From assembly GCA_028222435.1 (NCBI GenBank), contig JAOIST010000019.1, positions 1 to 6,011 of the forward strand: DNA of 6,011 nt, in the 5' to 3' direction. Below the pieces are notes generated by a model. The model was not told the origin of the DNA. It saw nothing but the letters and a program-made list of their open reading frames with translations, and did not search any database. The position numbers and the translations under genes were made by a program. Below are positions 1 through 6,011 of this stretch, one piece after another (the first letter of the stretch is position 1; every line of letters starts with the position of its first letter). The stretch comes from Candidatus Pelagibacter sp. GTDB lineage: Bacteria; Pseudomonadota; Alphaproteobacteria; Pelagibacterales; Pelagibacteraceae.

Positions 1-759
1 GTTTTCATTATTTATATTCAAGGCTAAATATTTATTATTAATTTTTAGTTTTAATTTTTCATAATCTTTAATGTTGGGAATAATTAATTTGCTTAGAAAA
101 TTTTTTTTTTTAAAAATTTTTTTAAATTTTTTATTTATTATTGCGATATTATTTGTTTTTTGTAAACTGAAAATTTTTAACTTTGACTCAAGATATGCAT
201 TCCTATTTCCATGCCAATCTAGATGATCATTGCTTAAGTTGAGAAAAAAAGCATAATCTGGACAAATAAATTTAGAGTGAGAAAGCTGAAACGATGATGC
301 CTCTATAACAACATAATTATTCTTAATATTTTTAACGTCTAAAATTGGAGTGCCGATATTTCCACCTATTGAAAATTGAAATTTATTTTTTTTTAAAAGA
401 TGGGCTAGTAATTTACAAGTTGTTGATTTACCGTTGGTGCCCGTAACTACTATAGTTTTAGATTTTTTTTTTGTTAAATAGAACAAATCAAGGTCTGTTA
501 TTATTTTATTTTTAAATTTTCTAAGTTTTTTATTCTTTGTCAAACTTATGCCAGGAGATAATAAAATATAATCAACTTGATTTAGTGTTTGAATTATATT
601 TTTTGCTTTATATTTTTTTAGAATATTTTTTTTATTATCGTCCCAAATCTTAAAGTTTTTTATCTTATTTTTTTGAAAAAATTTAACTACTGAATGACCA
701 GTTGAACCAAGGCCATAAACAAGGAACGAACGTTCTTTGAGTTCTTGAAATTGAAACAT
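1..759 (-). CDS. murD: UDP-N-acetylmuramoyl-L-alanine--D-glutamate ligase MurD (3' end outside window)
   Basis: Cytoplasmic ATP-dependent ligase that adds D-glutamate to UDP-MurNAc-L-alanine, the second amino acid of the peptidoglycan stem. The frame is open from an ATG at 759 to base 1, giving 253 residues with no stop, so the C-terminal part is missing. Visible in order: a Rossmann-like UDP-binding N-terminus with VYGLGSTG (15-22); LSPGIS (67-72); the ATP P-loop TGTNGKST (106-113, Lys111); EASSFQLS (153-160, with Glu153 the expected Mg ligand); NLSNDHLDWH (174-183, His179); and Lys193, the position carbamylated in Mur ligases. SSFQ and DHLDWH point to MurD rather than MurC, MurE or MurF. 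The start lies 3 bases after the mraY stop and has a good AAGG site 6 bases upstream. The region after Lys193 looks shorter than in E. coli MurD. Three T runs of 9-11 bases interrupt the gene but the frame holds through them. Confidence 0.95.
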   Translation of the reverse strand, partial: MFQFQELKERSFLVYGLGSTGHSVVKFFQKNKIKNFKIWDDNKKNILKKYKAKNIIQTLNQVDYILLSPGISLTKNKKLRKFKNKIITDLDLFYLTKKKSKTIVVTGTNGKSTTCKLLAHLLKKNKFQFSIGGNIGTPILDVKNIKNNYVVIEASSFQLSHSKFICPDYAFFLNLSNDHLDWHGNRNAYLESKLKIFSLQKTNNIAIINKKFKKIFKKKNFLSKLIIPNIKDYEKLKLKINNKYLALNINNEN

Positions 760-762
760 ATT

Positions 763-1848
763 TTACCTTAATTTTAATGTTGCTAGTCCAATTAATGCTA
801 GAATGATAGCAATTATCCAAAATCGAATTACGATTGTTGGCTCTGCCCAACCTTTTTTTTCAAAATGATGATGTATTGGTGCCATCTTAAAAATTCTTTT
901 ACCGGTCAATCTATAGGATACCACTTGAATAATTACGGAAACTGTCTCCAAAACAAACAAGCCTCCAATAATAGCTAATACGATTTCATGTTTCACAATA
1001 ATTGCTATGGCGGCCAGTGAGCCTCCTAGAGACAGTGATCCTGTATCTCCCATAAAAATTTTTGCGGGAGGAGCATTATACCAAAGAAAACCTAAACAGG
1101 CTCCGACAACAGAACCACAAAAAATAGAAAGCTCACCTACATTAGGGATATATTGAATCTGCAAATATTCAGAAAAGATTGTATTGCCTACTACATAAGA
1201 AATTAAAGTAAAAGAAAGAGCCACTAACATCACTGGTACAGTTGCTAATCCATCTAAACCATCAGTCAAATTCACCGCATTGGATGCACCGATAATAACG
1301 AACAAGCCAAAGGGTATGAAAAATAAACCCATATGCCATATAAAATTCTTTAAAAAGGGTAAATAAAGATTGAATAAATATTCATGATCAGAATACTTAA
1401 TCAAAAGATACAAAGTTATTGCACTAATTATAATTTGACCAAGAAATTTATATCTAGATTTAAGTCCACTAGAATTTTTAAACTTAATTTTTAATATATC
1501 GTCTAATAGTCCTAGTCCACCTAGGGATAAGCAAACAAAAATTAAAATCCAGACATATATATTTCTTAAATCAGCCCATAAAAGTGTGCTAGATAGAATT
1601 CCAATAATTATAATTACTCCTCCCATAGTAGGTGTTCCAGATTTTTTTATAATATGGTCAATCGGTCCATCTTGTCGTATTGGTCCTGTTATCAAATTTT
1701 TTGAAAATAATTTAATTAAAGGTCCGCCGATTATGAAAACAACAATTAATGAGGTAACAACAGATAGTCCTGTTCTAAATGTAAGATATCTAAATACGTT
1801 TAAAAAAGAATATTGATCAATAAAAGAGGTTAATAAATTAAATAACAT
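763..1848 (-). CDS. mraY: Phospho-N-acetylmuramoyl-pentapeptide-transferase MraY
   Basis: Integral inner-membrane enzyme that transfers phospho-MurNAc-pentapeptide from UDP to undecaprenyl phosphate, making lipid I. The product has 361 residues, close to the 360 of E. coli MraY, so it appears complete. Family signatures are all present: DHIIKKSGTPTMGG (64-77), the Asp pair LLDDILK (Asp116-Asp117), NAVNLTDGLDGLA (190-202), FMGDTGSLSLGG (266-276, Asp268 matching catalytic Asp267 of E. coli), and APIHHHFEKKGW (323-334, His326-328). About ten hydrophobic segments are spread along the chain, the first near 25-46 and the last near 341-358. The ATG lies 2 bases after the murE-murF stop (TAG) and has AAGGGA 7 bases upstream, so translation is probably coupled to the upstream gene. 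It is less lysine-rich than its neighbours, as expected for a membrane protein. No key residue is missing. Confidence 0.98.
   Translation of the reverse strand: MLFNLLTSFIDQYSFLNVFRYLTFRTGLSVVTSLIVVFIIGGPLIKLFSKNLITGPIRQDGPIDHIIKKSGTPTMGGVIIIIGILSSTLLWADLRNIYVWILIFVCLSLGGLGLLDDILKIKFKNSSGLKSRYKFLGQIIISAITLYLLIKYSDHEYLFNLYLPFLKNFIWHMGLFFIPFGLFVIIGASNAVNLTDGLDGLATVPVMLVALSFTLISYVVGNTIFSEYLQIQYIPNVGELSIFCGSVVGACLGFLWYNAPPAKIFMGDTGSLSLGGSLAAIAIIVKHEIVLAIIGGLFVLETVSVIIQVVSYRLTGKRIFKMAPIHHHFEKKGWAEPTIVIRFWIIAIILALIGLATLKLR
766..770 (-). promoter_or_regulatory. Ribosome binding site of murD
   Basis: TAAGG on the minus strand ends 6 bases before the murD ATG at 759. It overlaps the last sense codons of mraY (Leu-Arg), just ahead of its stop. 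It fixes the murD start and suggests translational coupling. Confidence 0.7.
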
Positions 1849-1850
1849 CC

Positions 1851-4610
1851 CTAAATCCCTTTTATCAATTTTTGACTAAATTCATTAAGTCCTGTAGCGT
1901 TAGAACCTTTAATCATTAAATAATCATTATTTGATATCATTTTGTTTAAACTAAAGTCTATATCTTCATTATTTTGAAAAATATTTCCTCTTTTTTCTTT
2001 ATTAATATGTTTATAAGTAAAAAGAGTTTTTTTTCCTTTAATGAACACTTTGTCAATGTCAGATTTGTTAATAAATCTAGATAATTCTTCATGAAATTTT
2101 TTAGATTTAGAACCTAATTCAAGCATATCTCCAAGTATCAAATATTTCTTGAATTTTTCTTTTTTAATTAAGGTAAACTTTTTAATAGCATTTTTTACTG
2201 ATAATGGATTGGCATTATAACTCTCATCAACAAATTTAAATTTTTTATTATATCGAAAAATAGTATGTTTTTTTCCCCTTCCTTCAGATGAGCTAAAATT
2301 TTTAAATTGATTTAATATCTTTAAAAAGTCTACTTTTAGTTCTTTTAAAATTGCTAGAGACGCTAGTACATTATAAATATTAATATCTCCAATTTCACAA
2401 TTTATCTTAAGGTTTCCTATCTTAATAAACACTTTTGATTTTTCGCCTTGATTAATAAATTTTTCAATGCGTATATCTGAGTCTTTATGTTTTCCAAAAG
2501 TAGAGATATTTAATTTATATTTTTTTGCTTTTTTGCATAAATAATAAAAAAATTTATCATCTCTATTTAGTATAATTGTTCCTCCAGATTTAATATTTTC
2601 TATTATTTCTGATTTAGCTTTAGCTATACCATAAATATTTTTAAAATTTTCTATATGCGCTTCTCCAATATTTGTAATTATTCCTATTTGTGGTTTAATT
2701 AATTTAGTAAGATTTTTAATTTCTCCTAACTTACTCATGCCAACTTCAAAAATTCCAAACTTATCCTCATAACTTAAATTCGACAAGCTAATAGGAACTC
2801 CAAAATGATTGTTGTACGATTTTGGTGAAGCATAGGTTTTGCCAAAATGAATTAGAAGATCTTTAACTAAATTTTTTAAAGATGTTTTCCCGGCACTTCC
2901 CGTAATAGCTATTATATTAGCGTGAGTATATTCTCTTTTGTATTTAGCAAAGTTATTTAAGAATAAAATTGTATTTTTAACTTTAATTATTTTTTTTTTA
3001 TTTTTTATTCCATAATCAGAAACAACACACCCGGCTCCTTTTTTTAGCGCTTCATTAGTGAATTTATTTCCATCATTATATTTTCCTTTAATTGCTAGAA
3101 ATAAGTTTTCTTTTTTAATTGTTCTTGTGTCAATAGAAAGTCCATTAAATTTAAAAAATTTAGACTGTTTAGTGATTTTATTTAAAATCAAATTATTCTG
3201 TAAATAACATTGATGTTTCTTAGATATAATTTTATCTTTTAAATTTATTTTCTTTATAATTTTTTTATCTGAAATATTTAATATCTTATTTTTATAAATT
3301 TGTTTTTCTTCATGACCTTTTCCGGCAACTAATATTACTTCATCTTGTTGTGCATTTTGAATTGCTTTTTTTATAGCCAATTCTCTTTTGCCAATATTAA
3401 AAGTTTTATTTTTTAAAATATGTTTTAAAAGTTCAGCTCTTATTTTTTCAGGCTTTTCATTTCTTGGGTTGTCATCTGTAATATAAATTTTTTGACAATT
3501 TTTGTTTGCTATCTTTGCCATTAATGGTCTTTTTTTTTTATCTCTTTCTCCTCCACAACCAAATACTAAAGATATTTTGTCTCCATTATTTTGTTTTAAA
3601 GATTTTAAAGTTTGAAATAAGGCGTCTGGGGTGTGGGCATAATCTATGAAAACTTTAATATTGTTATTAAATGTTTTAACAAGTTCGAGTCTACCATTTA
3701 CATCTTTTATTTTGTTTAACGATTTAAATATAAACTTCTCTTTTAACCCAGATAATTTTGCTACTTGAAATGCCATAGCTAAATTTTTTATTTTATAATT
3801 GCTAGACGAAAATTTCGTAATGTTGCTAATTTTTTCTAACTTCTTACTTATATCAACAACTTTCAAATTTTTTTTATTACCTATCAAAGTAAGCTTTGAA
3901 AATGGGTGAATTTCTCTATCTGATATAATTGTTGTATTTTTGCTTAAAATTTTTTTAAATAAAATTAGTTTTGCATTTAAATACGACCGCATCGTTTTAT
4001 GGTAATCTAAATGGTCTTGACTAAAATTAGTAAATATTCCGGCTTTAAATTTAATATGATGCATTCTTTTTTGATGTAGGCCGTGACTAGATGCTTCAAT
4101 AGCAACGTTATCAATTTTTTTCTTTTTTAAATAGTGTAGATATTTATGAAGTGAAATTGTGTCTGGTGAGGTGAGATTTGTTTTTATAATTTTTCCTTTA
4201 CATTTTATGCCTAAAGTTCCAATTGTCGCTACAGGTATTTTATTAATTTCTAATATTTGATAAAAAATGTCAGCTACTGATGTTTTTCCATTAGTGCCTG
4301 TTATTGCAAAAATATTTTTTGGTTTTAAAGGGTAAAATTTTGAAGCCACTTCACTTAAAAAATTTCTTATTTTATTTGTCTTAATTATTAGAACTTTATT
4401 ATTTTTAATGTTACAAGATCTTGAGCAAACTATAACTGCAGCCCCTTTTTGAATTGCTTGAAGTATAAATTTTTCACCATTTATTTTATCGCCTTTAATA
4501 GCAAAAAAAATATAATTTTTTCTAATTTCCTTGCTGTTACTTGAAAGTCCAGAAATAAAAATGTTCTTTTTATTTTTGGAAATATTTTTAATTAAATTTT
4601 TCAACAACAT
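1851..4610 (-). CDS. murE-murF: Bifunctional MurE-MurF fusion: UDP-MurNAc-tripeptide synthetase and D-Ala-D-Ala adding enzyme
   Basis: One 919-residue frame from ATG 4610 holds two complete Mur ligases. The MurE half (about 1-450) has the N-terminal UDP-site segment around SSNSKEI, P-loop GTNGKT (105-110), EASSHG (172-177), DHLDYH (199-204), the carbamylated-Lys position 214, DYAHTPD (323-329), GCGGERD (351-357), DNPR (380-383) and GKGHE (430-434). DNPR is the usual mark of meso-diaminopimelate selection. The MurF half (about 473-919) has SIDTR (492-496), GSAGKT (571-576), NNHFGVP (600-606), EVGMS (622-626), GEAH (649-652), DESYNANP (795-802) and GDMLELG (827-833). It adds D-Ala-D-Ala. A lysine-rich linker joins the halves and no in-frame ATG lies near the MurF start. 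Both act in the cytoplasm on consecutive steps. The frame also allows a TTG start at 4622 (923 residues); I prefer ATG 4610, because GAAGAG is only 1 base from the TTG. The gene overlaps the end of ftsI by 23 bases. MurE-MurF fusions are known elsewhere, for example in Bordetella. Confidence 0.95.
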   Translation of the reverse strand: MLLKNLIKNISKNKKNIFISGLSSNSKEIRKNYIFFAIKGDKINGEKFILQAIQKGAAVIVCSRSCNIKNNKVLIIKTNKIRNFLSEVASKFYPLKPKNIFAITGTNGKTSVADIFYQILEINKIPVATIGTLGIKCKGKIIKTNLTSPDTISLHKYLHYLKKKKIDNVAIEASSHGLHQKRMHHIKFKAGIFTNFSQDHLDYHKTMRSYLNAKLILFKKILSKNTTIISDREIHPFSKLTLIGNKKNLKVVDISKKLEKISNITKFSSSNYKIKNLAMAFQVAKLSGLKEKFIFKSLNKIKDVNGRLELVKTFNNNIKVFIDYAHTPDALFQTLKSLKQNNGDKISLVFGCGGERDKKKRPLMAKIANKNCQKIYITDDNPRNEKPEKIRAELLKHILKNKTFNIGKRELAIKKAIQNAQQDEVILVAGKGHEEKQIYKNKILNISDKKIIKKINLKDKIISKKHQCYLQNNLILNKITKQSKFFKFNGLSIDTRTIKKENLFLAIKGKYNDGNKFTNEALKKGAGCVVSDYGIKNKKKIIKVKNTILFLNNFAKYKREYTHANIIAITGSAGKTSLKNLVKDLLIHFGKTYASPKSYNNHFGVPISLSNLSYEDKFGIFEVGMSKLGEIKNLTKLIKPQIGIITNIGEAHIENFKNIYGIAKAKSEIIENIKSGGTIILNRDDKFFYYLCKKAKKYKLNISTFGKHKDSDIRIEKFINQGEKSKVFIKIGNLKINCEIGDINIYNVLASLAILKELKVDFLKILNQFKNFSSSEGRGKKHTIFRYNKKFKFVDESYNANPLSVKNAIKKFTLIKKEKFKKYLILGDMLELGSKSKKFHEELSRFINKSDIDKVFIKGKKTLFTYKHINKEKRGNIFQNNEDIDFSLNKMISNNDYLMIKGSNATGLNEFSQKLIKGI
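1856..1861 (-). promoter_or_regulatory. Ribosome binding site of mraY
   Basis: AAGGGA on the minus strand ends 7 bases before the mraY ATG at 1848. It lies inside the last codons of murE-murF (Lys-Gly-Ile-stop), so ribosomes finishing the fusion gene would pass over it. It supports the chosen mraY start. Confidence 0.7.
3195..3260 (-). other. Linker between the MurE and MurF halves
   Basis: Approximate junction, residues 451-472 counted from ATG 4610. It follows the last MurE strand region (KNKILNISDK) and precedes the first recognisable MurF segment (NNLILNKITK). It is Lys/Ile-rich and low in complexity, and shows no stop codon, no ribosome site and no in-frame ATG. A TTG codon for Leu474 exists just after it, but without a convincing Shine-Dalgarno sequence. 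The exact domain boundaries are estimates. Confidence 0.6.
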
Positions 4611-6011
4611 TCTGATAAACAAACTCTTCGCTATTTATGGCTAAAATTGGCCCAATTTTTTCTATTATTTTGCCTGCAACATAAACAGAGTTCCATCCAG
4701 AAGTATTATAAGGAGCTATAGTTTTGGTGCCTCTATAATCATAGATTAGATCTTTGTTAATCTTAGGATTTTCTAACATTACAAATAAAGTATAATTAGG
4801 CTTATTTGCAGGAAATATAGAGATAAAAGTATTAATTCTATTTTTTTTATTACCATAGCTCTCAGCGGTACCAGTTTTTCCTCCCACATAATATCCATCT
4901 TTGTCTGCTAAACTTGCTGTTCCTTCCTCGCTGCTAACAACTTTTCTTAGAATTTTTCGTAATTGATCACTTGTTTCTATTGAAATTATTTTTTCTATTT
5001 TTTTAACTTGTCTATCTTGAATTATACTTGGTGTAACTAACTTGCCACCATTTACCATTGCGGCATAAAGAGATGTGGCTTGGAGAGGTGTGGTTGTAAT
5101 TCCATGCCCAAAAGATACAGTTTCTAATTTACAACTATTCCAACTTAATCGGTGTGGAACTCCAATCTCCTCTAATTCAATATTGGGATTTTCAGTTATT
5201 TTAGTTTTTTTAATAAAATCTTTATAATTTTGTTCACCAATTTTTTTTGCAAGAATTACTGATCCTAAATTCGAAGATCTTATCAAAATATCTTCGACTG
5301 ATAAATTTGACGGGTGTTCTTTCATATCTTTAATTTCGTGAACAGAACATCTTATTTTTTTTGGGATATCTTTAATAATTGTTTTGGTTTTAACTAGTTT
5401 ATGCTCAAGTGCTAAGGCTATAGTAAAAGTTTTAAAAATTGAACCAAGCTCATAAACACCTTTTGTAATTTTGTTTATATATTTATCATTTTTAATACTA
5501 GCTCTTTGATTAATATCATAATTGGGTAATGAGACTAAGGATATTATGTCTCCATTATTGACATCCATTAATAATGCTCCGGCACCAGTAGCTTTGAAAG
5601 TTTTAATTGCGTCTTCTAATTCATTATTAATTATGTATTGAATATTGCTGTCTAAAGATAATTTTAAAGGTTTTTCTAATAAATTTTTATTTTTTAACTC
5701 TCTATCAAAATATTTTTCTACACCCGAAATTCCATAATTATCATAATCCACCTGGCCAATAATATGACTAAATAAATTTCCATGTGTATACATTCTGGCT
5801 TGAAAGGGCTCAAATTTTATCGCCTTTTCTCCAAGCGCCCAAAACTTATCTTTTTCAATACGATCAATCCTTTTTTTTATTCTAAAATATTTTTTTTTGT
5901 TTATTTTTTCTTTAATTTCATAAATAGGAAGATCCGGGAAATTTAATCTTAATTTTATTAAAAAATTTTTTTTATCTTTGATAAGTTTAGGATCTACTGC
6001 GGCATGAAAAG
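4588..6011 (-). CDS. ftsI: Peptidoglycan D,D-transpeptidase FtsI / PBP3 (5' end outside window)
   Basis: Septal class B penicillin-binding protein that cross-links peptide stems during division, anchored in the inner membrane with its catalytic domain in the periplasm. The reading frame is open to the window edge, giving 473 residues before the TAA at 4588. The internal ATG at 5793 is not the true start, because upstream sequence in the same frame is clearly FtsI: AAVDPKLIKD near the edge, FWALGEKAIKFEPFQAR just before that Met, then the dimerisation-domain pattern GQVDYDNYGISGVE. The cytoplasmic tail, membrane anchor and start codon are therefore off-window. Counting from the Met at 5793, the active-site motifs are SIFK (Ser118 nucleophile, Lys121; codons at about 5431-5442), SSN (173-175) and KTG (306-308). 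The context YELGS replaces the EPGS of many PBPs, as in other alphaproteobacteria. There are no PASTA repeats. The C-terminal codons overlap the start of murE-murF, implying coupled translation. FtsI fits better than PBP2 or SpoVD because of the dcw neighbours and lack of PASTA domains. Confidence 0.95.
   Translation of the reverse strand, partial: FHAAVDPKLIKDKKNFLIKLRLNFPDLPIYEIKEKINKKKYFRIKKRIDRIEKDKFWALGEKAIKFEPFQARMYTHGNLFSHIIGQVDYDNYGISGVEKYFDRELKNKNLLEKPLKLSLDSNIQYIINNELEDAIKTFKATGAGALLMDVNNGDIISLVSLPNYDINQRASIKNDKYINKITKGVYELGSIFKTFTIALALEHKLVKTKTIIKDIPKKIRCSVHEIKDMKEHPSNLSVEDILIRSSNLGSVILAKKIGEQNYKDFIKKTKITENPNIELEEIGVPHRLSWNSCKLETVSFGHGITTTPLQATSLYAAMVNGGKLVTPSIIQDRQVKKIEKIISIETSDQLRKILRKVVSSEEGTASLADKDGYYVGGKTGTAESYGNKKNRINTFISIFPANKPNYTLFVMLENPKINKDLIYDYRGTKTIAPYNTSGWNSVYVAGKIIEKIGPILAINSEEFVYQNVVEKFN

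Noticed and set aside
1..120. Possible frameshift or pseudogene in murD near the 11-base T run
   Set aside because: Triplet-by-triplet reading from the ATG at 759 to base 1 shows no stop. An apparent stop arose only from miscounting the homopolymer.
760..765. Promoter or terminator between genes
   Set aside because: Gaps are only 2-3 bases. The T-rich tracts on the plus strand lie inside genes, and I saw no GC-rich hairpin next to a U run in the transcribed direction.
1586..1816. Plus-strand open frame of 76 codons
   Set aside because: It lies entirely inside mraY on the opposite strand, has no recognisable domain, and its residues mirror the complement of conserved MraY codons. It is a shadow frame.
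3180..3230. A separate murF gene starting at the junction
   Set aside because: There is no stop codon and no in-frame ATG. The only alternative is a TTG without a good ribosome site, and the nearest ATG at the junction is out of frame and soon meets a stop.
4588..5793. Treating ATG 5793 as the real ftsI start (401 residues)
   Set aside because: The frame continues to the window edge with recognisable FtsI sequence upstream, including AAVDPKLIKD and the FWALGEK segment, so this Met is internal.

Overview
The window is a gapless stretch of a division and cell wall (dcw) cluster. All four genes lie on the minus strand, so transcription runs from high to low coordinates: ftsI (5' end outside the window), a murE-murF fusion, mraY, and murD (3' end outside the window). 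Neighbouring genes are separated by 2-3 bases or overlap. There is no intergenic stretch of 300 bases, and I see no RNA gene, mobile element, CRISPR array, promoter or terminator. Two short Shine-Dalgarno-like sites can be placed.

The DNA is extremely AT-rich. The proteins are rich in Lys, Asn and Ile, and lysine is mostly encoded by AAA, which gives many long T runs on the plus strand. The order ftsI-murE-murF-mraY-murD is the standard proteobacterial one. The MurD signature NLSNDHLDWH, the FtsI active-site context YELGSIFK and the MraY C-terminus (KGWAEPTIVIRFW) look alphaproteobacterial. Together with the base composition and tight packing this suggests a streamlined marine alphaproteobacterium of the SAR11/Pelagibacterales type. 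That assignment is inference, not proof.

The genes work in one pathway. MurD adds D-Glu to UDP-MurNAc-L-Ala. The MurE half of the fusion adds the third residue, meso-diaminopimelate judging by its DNPR motif. The MurF half adds D-Ala-D-Ala. MraY then transfers phospho-MurNAc-pentapeptide to undecaprenyl phosphate, forming lipid I at the inner membrane. FtsI (PBP3) cross-links the finished peptidoglycan at the division septum.

I did not find a previously undescribed system. The points worth a second look are the single-chain MurE-MurF enzyme, replaced residues in the adenine-side HNxxN motif of all three ligase modules, a compact MurD central domain, and long homopolymer tracts inside coding sequence.
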